64,000 bases of DNA from DATKGQ01 sp035510715 (GTDB taxonomy: Bacteria; Patescibacteriota; Saccharimonadia; Saccharimonadales; UBA4665), in the NCBI GenBank assembly GCA_035510715.1, contig DATKGQ010000019.1, positions 1-64,000 on the forward strand, in the 5' to 3' direction. Of the stretch, positions 51,293-60,910 are shown in pieces (position 1 is the stretch's first letter; each line of letters begins with the position of its first letter). Under the pieces are notes generated by a model, which worked only from the letters and a program-made list of their open reading frames with translations, was not told the origin of the DNA and searched no databases. Position numbers and translations under genes: made by a program.

Positions 51293-52510
51293 TTAATACA
51301 CATAAATGTACGAGTCAGCGATATTAACCGGGATAGTACGGTAATCAACCCTGTCCCAACCGGTAGCATTCATCTCCGAAATATTGATACTGCCATCTGA
51401 GTTAACTGATTCGACGAACCCAACATGTCCTTCACCTTCCATACTAAGAACCACTGCAGCATATTGCTGCGGCGTATTACCAGTGCTGAGACCAAAAGTG
51501 TGCGCCAGATAACCCCAGGACGAGGCATTACCAAGATCGTTGGGCAACGGCTTGCCGACCTGGATCCGGCGCATAGCAACCCAATAGGTGCAATAACCGT
51601 AGTCGTAGCCGTCGCCGCCATAAGTGGCTGCGCCGGCATTATAAAGATTGTAGGTTGGGAGGGTGACGACAACCGGTTCCTGGCCGTTGGGAATGACAAT
51701 CTGTTCGCCGGTCGTCAAACCGCTCAGTTCGGCATCATTAAAGGAAATGATCTGGTCGGCGCTGGCACTGTAGGTCGAAGCCAGTTTCTGCGGTGTATCG
51801 CCAGCTTTGACCGTATAAACTATGCTGTTAATCGGCGGGATAACCAGTTTGGAGCCGACTTTAAGGCTGGTTCCGGATAAAGAGTTTGACCAGGTAATAC
51901 TGTTAGCGGTAATACCGAATTTTACGGCCAGCGAGTTAATCGTATCACCCGTCTGGACTTCGTAAGTCTGAATATCACTGCGGCTTTTCAGGGCCGTGGC
52001 GACAACTTGCGGCTTGGCCACGACCACATTTTCGGCCGGCGTAATTGCCAATTCGGCCTGGACAGTTTCGGATTGGTTGCGGACAGCCGTTTGTTCCGGT
52101 AAGTTGGCCATCACAGCAACAGTTTCGGCGATATCGGCTGAAGGCGTTTGATCGAGCGGATTCACCGGATGGCTGTTAATGCCGGCGGTACTTAACGCGG
52201 CAGTTGTGATTTTCTGATTAGGCAACGTATTAAACCGCCAGATATAGATTACAAGCAGTAAAATAACGACGTTTAAGGCCACCAACCCGTAGCGGACAGC
52301 TTTTTTGGGCACCAGCTCCGCCGGCCGGAAAAACCGGCGCCAGCTACTTTTAAAAGTATGCGTTTTGACTTTTACGATATTGCTTTGGATGACATCCGGT
52401 ATTGTACGAATATTATCTCCTGGTGAACGATACTTCGATTGAAAAACCTTATTATGTCTAAGCACTAGACTGGGTATGACGACAATAGGTTTAGCCTTTG
52501 AAGCCGTCAA
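51293..52510 (-). CDS. membrane-anchored LysM-LysM-CHAP peptidoglycan hydrolase
   Basis: A 405-residue protein: cytoplasmic tail (1-70), membrane helix (75-91), linker, LysM 1 (182-226, YEVQTGDTINSLAVKFGIT), LysM 2 (231-275, YTVKAGDTPQKLASTYSAS) and CHAP (295-405) with Cys307 (YGYCTYWVAMRR) and His362 (GEGHVGFVESV). It should bind and cleave peptidoglycan at the cell surface. The start is TTG 52510, with TATAAT 6 nt upstream. It is next to mltG. Confidence 0.87.
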   Translation of the reverse strand: MTASKAKPIVVIPSLVLRHNKVFQSKYRSPGDNIRTIPDVIQSNIVKVKTHTFKSSWRRFFRPAELVPKKAVRYGLVALNVVILLLVIYIWRFNTLPNQKITTAALSTAGINSHPVNPLDQTPSADIAETVAVMANLPEQTAVRNQSETVQAELAITPAENVVVAKPQVVATALKSRSDIQTYEVQTGDTINSLAVKFGITANSITWSNSLSGTSLKVGSKLVIPPINSIVYTVKAGDTPQKLASTYSASADQIISFNDAELSGLTTGEQIVIPNGQEPVVVTLPTYNLYNAGAATYGGDGYDYGYCTYWVAMRRIQVGKPLPNDLGNASSWGYLAHTFGLSTGNTPQQYAAVVLSMEGEGHVGFVESVNSDGSINISEMNATGWDRVDYRTIPVNIADSYIYVY

Positions 52511-52516
52511 CCAACA

Positions 52517-52522
52517 ATTATA
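52517..52522 (-). promoter_or_regulatory. extended -10 before the LysM-CHAP gene
   Basis: TGGTATAAT on the minus strand, 6 nt before TTG 52510; supports this non-ATG start and a leaderless transcript. Confidence 0.5.
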
Positions 52523-52585
52523 CCATGCAGCTTGGGCTGGCCACAGATGTCATGCCTGTTTCTCAAGTAGTCTTTAACTTTCTTT

Positions 52586-53635
52586 TTACTGGCTGCACAG
52601 TTGATGACAATAGAGCGCCGTATTAGCTTGCTGCTGCTGGGCGGTCTGGGAAAAGTAGGTTGTGCCATTGTCACCGGTCACAAAATACAACCAAGCGGTG
52701 GCGGCAGGATGGGCGACAGCCTCCAGGGCCTGATCGGTGACTGTACTTATCGGCATCGGCGGCAAGCCGGTATGAATCAATGTGTTGTATGGTGAATCGT
52801 ATGTCAAACTCGGCGGCAAGCCATTAATAATCGACCCGTAATAAGCCGTAACATCGCTGCCCAGCGGCATGCCGATGCCTAGTCTTTTCAGAAAAACCTG
52901 GGCGACTTGAGTCTGATCGCCTGGCTTGGAGACCTCGCTTTCAACCATTGAAGCCAGAATAACTCCCTGGTAGGTAGTCAGTCCTTCCTGCGTAAAGGCC
53001 GCCTGGAGAGCCGGCGTCAAATGCTTACCCATTTCGGTTAATGATTCCTGAATTATAACTGACGGGTCAGTACTGGCAGCCTTCTGGAATGAGTCCGGAT
53101 ACAATAAGCCTTCCAGGCTGGCGCCAGGCGGTTTATCGGCCAGCGCCGGTAAATTATCATACTGGTCCGGCTGCAGGGCTGAGTTAACGGATGCCGGTGA
53201 AAAACCGTCATTGATCAGGGTCGCTTTAACCTGGTCCAAACGCTGCCCGGGAATAATTGTTACAAGCTTGGTAGCTACCTTACCCTTTGCTAAGATGCTG
53301 ACTATCGATTGCGTAGTTTGATTGGAAGCCAATGCGTAGGTGCCAGCTTCCAGGTCAGTATTTACTGCAGTTGTCCGCACGTACCACTCAAACGCCCAAC
53401 TGCTACGGATAAGGTTATCGTTATGCAGCAGGTCGGCTATCTGGTCGACTGACATGCCGTTGGTGATATTTACTATTTTGCTTTGCGGCTGATTATTAAC
53501 AGCTTTCAAGTCATCATTAAACCGGTGACGGACAATGATAATGGCTAGTATCAGAATGATGACAATAACTGAACAGATCATTAGGAACAGCTCCAGCCGT
53601 TGTCGGCGGCTTCTTTTGGTATAACGGTATTTCAT
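52586..53635 (-). CDS. mltG: endolytic murein transglycosylase MltG
   Basis: A 349-residue bitopic protein: basic N-terminus, membrane segment (about 15-36), then the YceG domain with GTYALASNQT, VTIIPGQRLDQVKATLI, LEGLLYPDSFQ, ILASMVESEVSKPGDQTQVA (catalytic Glu) and DSPYNTLIHTGLPPMPIS. It cuts nascent glycan strands and sets their length. It overlaps ruvX by 4 bp (ATGA). Confidence 0.95.
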   Translation of the reverse strand: MKYRYTKRSRRQRLELFLMICSVIVIILILAIIIVRHRFNDDLKAVNNQPQSKIVNITNGMSVDQIADLLHNDNLIRSSWAFEWYVRTTAVNTDLEAGTYALASNQTTQSIVSILAKGKVATKLVTIIPGQRLDQVKATLINDGFSPASVNSALQPDQYDNLPALADKPPGASLEGLLYPDSFQKAASTDPSVIIQESLTEMGKHLTPALQAAFTQEGLTTYQGVILASMVESEVSKPGDQTQVAQVFLKRLGIGMPLGSDVTAYYGSIINGLPPSLTYDSPYNTLIHTGLPPMPISTVTDQALEAVAHPAATAWLYFVTGDNGTTYFSQTAQQQQANTALYCHQLCSQ

Positions 53636-54063
53636 GATGGTCCTATTTTAAGCTGATGCAGGAAATCATCCAAAATATATGTCGCCGCCAGAGCATCGAT
53701 ATCAGCCTTGGAGTACGGTTTACCCCGGGAAGAAAGCTCCGCTTCGGCTTGTTTGCTGGTCACAGCCTCGTCCTGTTTATATACCGGGATAGCAAAGTTC
53801 TTCTCCAACAAGTCAATAAAGTCTAAGGTATAGCGCGTTTGGTCAGTTTCCTGATGGTTTAATCCTCGCGGTACACCGACCACCAGGCCGACAGCATCAT
53901 GCTGCTCAATAAGCTGGCTTAGCTGCTCAAAAATTGTCTCAGTATTTAGAATAACAGATAGGGGTTGAGGCAGCCGGCTATCACTATGAGCGATTGCCAC
54001 GCCGATCCGCTGTTTACCGATATCCAGCGCCAGATAGGTTTTATTGGCCTTCGGACTTGCCAT
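53632..54063 (-). CDS. ruvX: Holliday junction resolvase-like protein RuvX (YqgF)
   Basis: A 143-residue RNase H-fold protein: LALDIGKQRIGVAIAHSDSR, LVVGVPRGLNHQETDQT, DEAVTSKQAEAEL and DIDALAATYILDDFL are the YqgF motifs with catalytic acids. It is implicated in 16S rRNA 5' maturation or Holliday junction resolution. It starts directly after the stop of the 585-aa gene; ruvX-mltG adjacency is conserved in many bacteria. Confidence 0.94.
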   Translation of the reverse strand: MASPKANKTYLALDIGKQRIGVAIAHSDSRLPQPLSVILNTETIFEQLSQLIEQHDAVGLVVGVPRGLNHQETDQTRYTLDFIDLLEKNFAIPVYKQDEAVTSKQAEAELSSRGKPYSKADIDALAATYILDDFLHQLKIGPS

Positions 54064-55821
54064 TCACGAGCTCTTTTTTATATCAATTGTAATCTTACTG
54101 GCGTTTTTGGGGGCAGTACTAACCCAGAACGGACTGTAATGGACATTCACGCTTGTGACGCCGGGATTAGCGCCGATAATAGTTCTGACCTCACCGGCCT
54201 TTTTCCCTTCAATTTGTTTCTTTAAGTTGGCCAGATTAAATTTAGGCCCGATCGTAGCCGTTTCCGGGAAAGTGGCCTGGGCAGTGGTGGCCGCTTGGTT
54301 AACGATCGTGAAGTTCAAATTAGTCAGACCATAATTAATAATCGACTGATTGGCGGTATTAATTTGTTTGTTAATGGCACTATCGACGATTGTAGCCAAA
54401 TAACTGCTTTTAACACCGAACATTGAGTAGGTGGTAGCCTCGGTAACAGTAACCGAAGTAGCCTGGTCGCCGACATTGGCGCTTGTTGTAATAGTTGGTT
54501 GACCAGCTACGAATGAACCTGGGATAGTTAACAATTCGGCTTGTTGCAAACTGGTAGTAAGCGCTGATTTTATTGAAGAAGTATCGACTGAGCTTAATTG
54601 TTTTTCGGCATTATTAATGTCGGTCTGTGATACTACTTGGACGATATTGTCGGTACCGCCGCTGGCTGAGCCAGTAGCGGAGACGTCACTACGCCCGTTA
54701 ACTTTAAAAGTACCACCTTGAATGTTGTATGCTGTTCCAGGATTTAGGGCAGCTATTTGGGTTGGGGCTGCTGAATATTCGAAACAATTATCAGCCTGGC
54801 TATATTTACCACCCTTAAATGTAGTAGTTTGTTGAGTAATATAAGTATACCCATTCGCCGTAACTCCCGTACCTGCGGCGACAGGATTTGGCGCCTGTGT
54901 GGGTATAATTAAGCTTCCACAATTTTCATAGGCTGTCATTGAAATGCTGCCATTAGCACTATTACCAGTATTCTTTTGTCCGGTTGTTGTCACCGATTGG
55001 GAAGTTGTTTTTGATGTTTGTTGGATCTGGGCCGGGACGGTCGAAGTACCGGTATTAACTGCGGTGGCCGTGGAATCAAGCGTTAGCGTAAAAGTATTAT
55101 TTAGGCTGCTGGTCTTGGTATAAATGGTAACTGTCGCCTTGGGGAGAATCGAGTTGGCCAGTATAAAGCCGACCACCAGCACAATAATCAGCAGGAAACC
55201 AAGGATCAGCCGCACCCGGAATTTCTCAAAATTAGGTACTTTCAGTTTTTTATCGGGTTTCTCGGACTTGGCTTCTTTTTCTTTATCTTCATCAGCCTCT
55301 TCTTCATCGCTATTGTCAATTTCGATCGCGGCATCTTCCGGAGCTGCTCTCGGAATTGGCAGGGGCGCCAGTTCCGGCATAATTTTTTTAGCTTCTTCAA
55401 CCGGTTCTTTATCAGACAACCCGGCTAATACACCAATCGGCTGGTCGGCAGCCGACTTGGTATCAAAATCTTTGGCATCGTCTTCGCTGGCGTCAATATA
55501 ATCATGACCCGTTGATCCCAAGTCTTCTTCCATACCTTCGGGTATTGCCGGTTTCGATTGCAGGGTCCTGGCGACATGCAATCCGGCTAAGCCGGCTAAT
55601 GGCAGTAAACTGGTCTCAGAAGTAATTAAGACTACTTGTTTTTTGGCCGAGTCGGCAGCTTTTTTTAGTAATTTCATATTGACCGAACTCTGCAGCATAG
55701 TGGCACGCTTGGGCAATACTACGGCCACTAACTTGGATTCAGACGAGCTGACTTTATCGATAATACTGGTTATCTCATCGTCAATGTCAATATAGACAGT
55801 GTCTTTTTGGGATGGTTTCAT
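54064..55821 (-). CDS. large bitopic protein with baseplate-J-like outer domain
   Basis: A 585-residue protein in four parts: a folded N-terminal domain (1-95, VYIDIDDEITSIIDKVSSSE, VVLITSETSLLPLAGLAGLH), an acidic/charged linker, one membrane helix (about 205-227) and an exported, Thr/Ser/Asn-rich beta domain of about 360 residues (TVTIYTKTSSLNNTFTLTLD). The outer part resembles the baseplate J-like repeats seen in proteins of this phylum, but I cannot be sure. It overlaps the ftsA-like gene by 4 bp (ATGA), so both probably act in one envelope complex. Confidence 0.68.
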   Translation of the reverse strand: MKPSQKDTVYIDIDDEITSIIDKVSSSESKLVAVVLPKRATMLQSSVNMKLLKKAADSAKKQVVLITSETSLLPLAGLAGLHVARTLQSKPAIPEGMEEDLGSTGHDYIDASEDDAKDFDTKSAADQPIGVLAGLSDKEPVEEAKKIMPELAPLPIPRAAPEDAAIEIDNSDEEEADEDKEKEAKSEKPDKKLKVPNFEKFRVRLILGFLLIIVLVVGFILANSILPKATVTIYTKTSSLNNTFTLTLDSTATAVNTGTSTVPAQIQQTSKTTSQSVTTTGQKNTGNSANGSISMTAYENCGSLIIPTQAPNPVAAGTGVTANGYTYITQQTTTFKGGKYSQADNCFEYSAAPTQIAALNPGTAYNIQGGTFKVNGRSDVSATGSASGGTDNIVQVVSQTDINNAEKQLSSVDTSSIKSALTTSLQQAELLTIPGSFVAGQPTITTSANVGDQATSVTVTEATTYSMFGVKSSYLATIVDSAINKQINTANQSIINYGLTNLNFTIVNQAATTAQATFPETATIGPKFNLANLKKQIEGKKAGEVRTIIGANPGVTSVNVHYSPFWVSTAPKNASKITIDIKKSS

Positions 55822-57173
55822 ATCTTTAACATCCTGTCCAGTTTCTCGCGGATGGAATCAGTCGGGGCATTACCGGCTTGTTGCAGAGTGTCAATACCGA
55901 CTCTCAGCAACCCCATAGCCGTAATGAAAGTGTGGTCGGTAACATGGCCGGTTTTGTCAACAATGCCGACTACCTGGTCGGGTTGGATATGCTTGACAAT
56001 CGGCTTTTTGGTAAACGGCAGTTCTTTATGCCACTGGGATTCCTGGAGTTCATCCATCAGCATATCCAGGCTGGAGCCGCCGCCGCATAACAAAATGTGG
56101 TTGGGCAGGTGGTCGAGCCGGTTGAATTCGCCCAGCGCCAGTTCGACGCCGTCAATCCAGACGTCAAGAGTTTTTTGCAGGGCTTTCTCAACTTCCGGAA
56201 TTTTACTCTGCGGCAAGTGATTCATGCCAAGGTCAAGCTTGTAATCTTCGGCTTGCCCAAACTCGACACCCAGATCCCGTTCAACCGAACGGGTATAGGC
56301 GCGGCCGCCGATACCGAACATTTTGGTGCCTTGGACGCCGCCTTCGTCAATTACCGCGATATCCGTCGTACCGCCGCCGACATCCATCAGTATGGCGCTC
56401 ATCGTGGCGTTAGGATCATTACCGATAACCGAGCGGGCCACGGCAAACGGTTCAGCGGCGATAGCCAGCAAATCAAGATCAAGTTCGTTGGCGGTTTTCT
56501 CCAGTGCGCCGAGATGAATCAGCGGCGCATAAGCCGTATAGAGCTGGACCAGCACCTCTTTGCCCTGGAAACCGATCGGGTTAGTGACTTTATAACTGTC
56601 AATATCAATACTGACGATAGCGCTGTTGACCAGCCGGACGCCAATATCTTTGCCGCCCAGTTCAATCATTACCTGCTGCTTGGCTGCCGCTTCGGCTCTT
56701 TCCTGGACGATATGAATAATACGTTCGACTTCGGCGATATCCATCGGTTTTTCGGAAACCTTGCGTCTGAAACGGACCGTGGTGGTTGTGCCCTTGACCA
56801 GTTCGCCGGCAATGCCGATGATCGCCGGACGGGCTGATACGCCGGCCTCAGTCTCAGCCTGATTGAGAGCTTTGTCGCAGTTTTCAACCACGCTGGCGAT
56901 ATCCGAAATCGCCCCGGCCTGCATGTCGCTCAAAGACTGGTGGGAGCGTCCGACACCGATAATTTCAGCTTTGTCATTATCAACAATCTTGGCAATCAGC
57001 GCCTTGATAAATTCAGTGCCGATATCGAGCGCCACAATATACTGGTTCTTGTCCGATTTATTCTTGGAACGGATAGTATGTAACCCTTTATTGGCATTGG
57101 AAGCGGCTTGTCGGGCTCCTTTGGCAGTTTTATCGGCCAAAGATTTACCCATTTTTTTAAATTTGGGAAGCAT
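55818..57173 (-). CDS. FtsA/PilM-like actin-family ATPase
   Basis: A 451-residue protein with a basic Ala/Lys-rich N-terminal extension (1-45) and the actin fold: VALDIGTEFIKALIAKI (phosphate 1), SHS2/1C domain, LMDVGGGTTDIAVI (phosphate 2), and HILLCGGGSSLDMLMDEL (adenosine). The SHS2 domain and IGVGRSHQSLSDMQAGAISD favour FtsA over MreB; PilM, a relative from type IV pili, is an alternative, though no other pilus gene is near. TATAAT at 57189-57184 lies 10 nt before the ATG. Confidence 0.85.
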   Translation of the reverse strand: MLPKFKKMGKSLADKTAKGARQAASNANKGLHTIRSKNKSDKNQYIVALDIGTEFIKALIAKIVDNDKAEIIGVGRSHQSLSDMQAGAISDIASVVENCDKALNQAETEAGVSARPAIIGIAGELVKGTTTTVRFRRKVSEKPMDIAEVERIIHIVQERAEAAAKQQVMIELGGKDIGVRLVNSAIVSIDIDSYKVTNPIGFQGKEVLVQLYTAYAPLIHLGALEKTANELDLDLLAIAAEPFAVARSVIGNDPNATMSAILMDVGGGTTDIAVIDEGGVQGTKMFGIGGRAYTRSVERDLGVEFGQAEDYKLDLGMNHLPQSKIPEVEKALQKTLDVWIDGVELALGEFNRLDHLPNHILLCGGGSSLDMLMDELQESQWHKELPFTKKPIVKHIQPDQVVGIVDKTGHVTDHTFITAMGLLRVGIDTLQQAGNAPTDSIREKLDRMLKI

Positions 57174-57183
57174 AATCCCTATG

Positions 57184-57189
57184 ATTATA
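57184..57189 (-). promoter_or_regulatory. -10 hexamer of the ftsA-like operon
   Basis: TATAAT, 10 nt before ATG 57173, in the gap after alaS; suggests its own transcript. Confidence 0.5.
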
Positions 57190-57209
57190 ACACGCCCTAC
57201 CCCCTAGAA

Positions 57210-59087
57210 TCACTGCAGGATGGCTTTAATCCGGCGGACGCCGGCGGACGAACTTTCCTCTTTGATTATTTTAAACTGTTTACCGCCTTCGGCTAACTGG
57301 CCGGTATGTTCGACGTGCGGACCGCCGCATATCTCGCGTGAAAAATACTCGCCGCTGGGATCGCCGATGGTATAGACTTTAACCATTTCGCCGTAACGGT
57401 CGCCGAACGCCCCGGCCACACCGCTAGTCAGCGCCTGGGAGGTATTTTCCTCTTTCCAGCTGACAGGCAGATCTTTTCTAATTTGCTCATTAACTATTTC
57501 CTCAACCTGGCGGATTTGTTCCGGGGTCATTTTTTCGCCGTGAGAAAAATCAAAGCGCAACCGCTCAGCGGTAATATTACTGCCCCGCTGGACAACGTGG
57601 TCGCCAAGGACATTTTTCAGCGCCCGGTGCATTAGATGAGTGGCCGTATGGTACTTGGTCGTAATTTCCGATTGGTCGGCTAGCCCTCCCTTAAATTCGC
57701 CTTTGGTGGCCGAACGGGAGCGCTCTTTTTGCAATTCCATCAATTCATCAAACTTTTGCCGCCAGTCCGGATCCAGCTCAACGTTAGCCGTAAAAGCCTC
57801 TTCGACGCTCAGCTCAACCGGGAAACCGTAGGTATCATACAGCCGGAAAATTGTTTCACCGCTCAGCTTTTGGCCGGCCAATTTACTAAACTCCCGGACA
57901 CCGGCCCGCAGTGTCTTGCGGAACAAATTCTCCTCATGATCGATAATATCAATTACCGGCTGCTCAACCTCGGCCACTTCGGGCATATCCTCCCGGTACA
58001 TATCGGTAATTACCGGCACGATTGATTTAGCCAGATCCTGTTCTATGCCAAGTTCAAAGGCAAACCGGACTGCCCGGCGGATTAACCGTCTCATGACGTA
58101 GCCTTGCTCCTTATTGCTGGGGACAACCTGGTCAATGGCCAGGAAAGTCGCCCCTCTGAGATGATCGGCAACGACGCGCATTGAACTGGTATGCGAGTCG
58201 TAATTCTTGCCGGAGATTTCTGCCAGTTTCTCAATGACCGGCCAAAGCAAACTGCCCCTGTACATATCCGGCGAATCAATTACCGCGGCCGCCAGACGCT
58301 CCAGCCCGCCGCCGTAATCAACGTTCTTCTTAGGCAGTTTATCGAAACCGGCAGCAGTTTTTAAATACTCCATAAAGACCGAGTTGCCGATTTCGGCATA
58401 GCGCCCGCAGTCACAATTAGGATGGCATAATTCACCGTATTTTTTATCATGAACGACATACGGGAATAGATAGAACACTTCGCTGTCCGGTCCGCCCGGT
58501 TCGCCGGCCGGCATTAAGTCGGCCCGGCCAGCCCGGCACCACCAGTTCTTATCACCGTAAAAGAAAATCCGGCCGGCTTGTTCACCCACCCGGTAACCTT
58601 CTTCTGAACTGCCGATATCTACTTGTTTAGCCTCAATCCCGACACCCTTAAATATTTCTTCCCAGATAGCCGCGCTTTCATTATCTTTTGGGATATTCTG
58701 GGCCTGGTTGCCGATAAAACAGCTGACATAAATCCGCTGGGGATCCAGACCGATTACTTTAGTAAAGAATTCAAATATCGACGGCAGCTGATCCTGTTTA
58801 AAATAATCCCCGAGACTCCAATTGCCGAGCATTTCAAAAAAGGTCGTGTGATGGTTGTCACCGACTTCTTCAATATCCTGGGCCCGTAAGCATATTTGGC
58901 TATCCACCAACCGAACACCAGCAGGATGCTCCTGGCCCAGCAAGTAAGGAATCAGCGGCTGCATGCCGCTGCTGGTAAACAAGGTCGTCGGGTCATTCTG
59001 GGGGACCAGCAGGGCCCTCGGGATTTGGACGTGGTTTCTAGCCTTAAAAAAATCGATATAGGCTTGCCGGATTTCTTGCGCTGTCAT
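57210..59087 (-). CDS. alaS: alanyl-tRNA synthetase, short form
   Basis: A 625-residue AlaRS. The catalytic core (ALLVPQNDPTTLFTSSGMQP, YGGGLERLAAAV), tRNA-recognition helices and the editing site (HTATH, His480/His484; CGGPH, Cys587/His591) are present, but the protein ends right after the editing domain, so the C-Ala domain (about 200-250 residues in E. coli) is missing. Cognate tRNA-Ala(CGC) has G3-U70 and is encoded here. TACAAT (59101-59096) lies 8 nt before the ATG. Confidence 0.96.
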   Translation of the reverse strand: MTAQEIRQAYIDFFKARNHVQIPRALLVPQNDPTTLFTSSGMQPLIPYLLGQEHPAGVRLVDSQICLRAQDIEEVGDNHHTTFFEMLGNWSLGDYFKQDQLPSIFEFFTKVIGLDPQRIYVSCFIGNQAQNIPKDNESAAIWEEIFKGVGIEAKQVDIGSSEEGYRVGEQAGRIFFYGDKNWWCRAGRADLMPAGEPGGPDSEVFYLFPYVVHDKKYGELCHPNCDCGRYAEIGNSVFMEYLKTAAGFDKLPKKNVDYGGGLERLAAAVIDSPDMYRGSLLWPVIEKLAEISGKNYDSHTSSMRVVADHLRGATFLAIDQVVPSNKEQGYVMRRLIRRAVRFAFELGIEQDLAKSIVPVITDMYREDMPEVAEVEQPVIDIIDHEENLFRKTLRAGVREFSKLAGQKLSGETIFRLYDTYGFPVELSVEEAFTANVELDPDWRQKFDELMELQKERSRSATKGEFKGGLADQSEITTKYHTATHLMHRALKNVLGDHVVQRGSNITAERLRFDFSHGEKMTPEQIRQVEEIVNEQIRKDLPVSWKEENTSQALTSGVAGAFGDRYGEMVKVYTIGDPSGEYFSREICGGPHVEHTGQLAEGGKQFKIIKEESSSAGVRRIKAILQ

Positions 59088-59095
59088 CAGAATCT

Positions 59096-59101
59096 ATTGT
59101 A
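59096..59101 (-). promoter_or_regulatory. -10 hexamer of alaS
   Basis: TACAAT, 8 nt, ATG 59087: leaderless spacing. Confidence 0.45.
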
Positions 59102-59124
59102 ACAAAGGCACACTTTTTAATTAA

Positions 59125-60903
59125 CTATCTTTTTAGCATCACGGCAAAGGCTTCCGGCGGAATATCAACCTTGCCGAAACGTTTCAGCCGTTCCTTACCG
59201 CGCTTTTGTTTGGTCAGCAGTTTTATTCTTCTTGACACATCGCCGCCGTACAGCGAACCGGTCACGTCTTTGCGGTAAGCACTGATATCACCGCGGGCAA
59301 TAAATTTACTGTTAATGGCTGCCTGTAAGCTGACCTGGAATTGTTGCCTGGGAATTACCTTCTTAAGTTTGTCAATGACTTGCCGGCCAACCGCGACTGC
59401 CTCGCTGCGGTGGACAATCATGCTCAGCACATCCAAGCGGTCGCCAGCCACGTAAAAGTCCAGCCTTACCAGTTCTTCCTGGCGGTAATCGTCAAGTTCG
59501 TAATTAAATGATCCGTAGCCGCTGGTTAAGCTTTTTAGTTGGTCATAGAAATCAGTCAGCATATTGGCTAGTGGCGCGGTAAAGGTTATAACGCTCAGTT
59601 TGTCGTCGACATAGCTTAAGCTGCCGTGCTGCCCGCGCTTACTGGCGACCAGTTCCATGATGCTGCCGACATAGCTTTTAGGGCAGACAATTTCACCTTT
59701 AATCCATGGCTCCTTAATCGCCGTCACTTTGCTTTGATCGGGCATATCGGCTGCCGATTGAATTATAATTTCCTCGCCGCTAGTGAGCTGTACCCGGTAA
59801 TCGGTTGACGGATTGGTAACCACCAGCGCTAAATCATATTCCCGCTCCAGCCGTTCACGGATAATCTCCAGATGCAGCAGTCCCAGAAAGCCAATCCTGA
59901 AACCATGGCCCAGCATTGGTGAACTTTCCGGTGTGAACTGGATGGCTGAATCACTGAGGCTTAAGCGTTCCAGGCTGTCTTTCAGCGTCTGATACTGTTC
60001 ATGGCTATCCGGAAAGAAGCCGGCGTAAACAAACGGTTTAACGTCCCGGTAACCCGGCAAAGCCACAACTGACTCCTCGCTGGTTAGCGTTAAAGTATCG
60101 CCGACACTAGCTTCCCTGGCTGATTTAAAATTAGTCACGATGTAGCCGATTTCCCCGGCCACTAATCCCGCGGCCGGACACAATTGCGGCACTAACCGGC
60201 CGATTTCCAGCACTTGAGTCTGGCTGCCCGCCGACAGCAAACGGACATGATCATGATGTTGGATACTGCCATCAACCAGCCGTAGATACAGAATAACACC
60301 CCTGTAATCATCATAATAACTGTCAAAAACCAACGCCCTAGCCGGCGAACGGCTATCGCCCCGCGGGCTGGGTATATCGGTAATCACTCTTTCCAGAACG
60401 GCTTCGATACCTTGGCCGGTTTTAGCGCTGACGGGCAATACCGATGACCGATCGCATCCCAGCAGGCTGACAATTTCAGCCGTGACCGAAGCCTCGTCGG
60501 CGGCCGGCAGATCAATCTTATTAAGCACCGGAATAATGGTCAGATCGGCGGCTAAGGCTAAGTAAACATTGGCCAACGTCTGGGCCTGGATACCCTGCGA
60601 AGCATCAACCAGCAGCAGTGCCCCTTCACAGGCCGCCAAGCTCCGAGAAACTTCATACGAGAAATCGACATGGCCCGGCGTATCGATCAGATTAAGCTCG
60701 TAGCCATGATAGTTCATAGTAACCGGCGCTAATTTAATGGTTATACCTTTTTCGCGCTCTAAGTCCATCTGGTCCAGCATCTGTTCTTTCATCAGGCGAT
60801 GCTCAACCGTACCGGTAATTTCCAACAGACGGTCGGCCAGGGTTGATTTACCATGGTCAATATGGGCAATAATACAAAAATTACGGATTTTAGTCTGATC
60901 CAT
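59125..60903 (-). CDS. lepA: elongation factor 4 (LepA)
   Basis: A 592-residue translational GTPase: AHIDHGKSTLADRLLEI (P-loop), DTPGHVDFSYEVSRSLAACE, NKIDLPAA, and the LepA-specific C-terminus (YGGDVSRRIKLLTKQKRGKE) with no domain IV of EF-G. It back-translocates or rescues stalled ribosomes. I prefer ATG 60903 over 60912 because TATAAT at 60916-60911 overlaps the first ATG and lies exactly 7 nt before the second. Confidence 0.97.
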   Translation of the reverse strand: MDQTKIRNFCIIAHIDHGKSTLADRLLEITGTVEHRLMKEQMLDQMDLEREKGITIKLAPVTMNYHGYELNLIDTPGHVDFSYEVSRSLAACEGALLLVDASQGIQAQTLANVYLALAADLTIIPVLNKIDLPAADEASVTAEIVSLLGCDRSSVLPVSAKTGQGIEAVLERVITDIPSPRGDSRSPARALVFDSYYDDYRGVILYLRLVDGSIQHHDHVRLLSAGSQTQVLEIGRLVPQLCPAAGLVAGEIGYIVTNFKSAREASVGDTLTLTSEESVVALPGYRDVKPFVYAGFFPDSHEQYQTLKDSLERLSLSDSAIQFTPESSPMLGHGFRIGFLGLLHLEIIRERLEREYDLALVVTNPSTDYRVQLTSGEEIIIQSAADMPDQSKVTAIKEPWIKGEIVCPKSYVGSIMELVASKRGQHGSLSYVDDKLSVITFTAPLANMLTDFYDQLKSLTSGYGSFNYELDDYRQEELVRLDFYVAGDRLDVLSMIVHRSEAVAVGRQVIDKLKKVIPRQQFQVSLQAAINSKFIARGDISAYRKDVTGSLYGGDVSRRIKLLTKQKRGKERLKRFGKVDIPPEAFAVMLKR

Positions 60904-60910
60904 GACCTGC

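Noticed and set aside
56097..56837. 246-codon plus-strand frame
   Set aside because: Antisense to the ftsA-like gene; long only because stops are rare in that antiphase.
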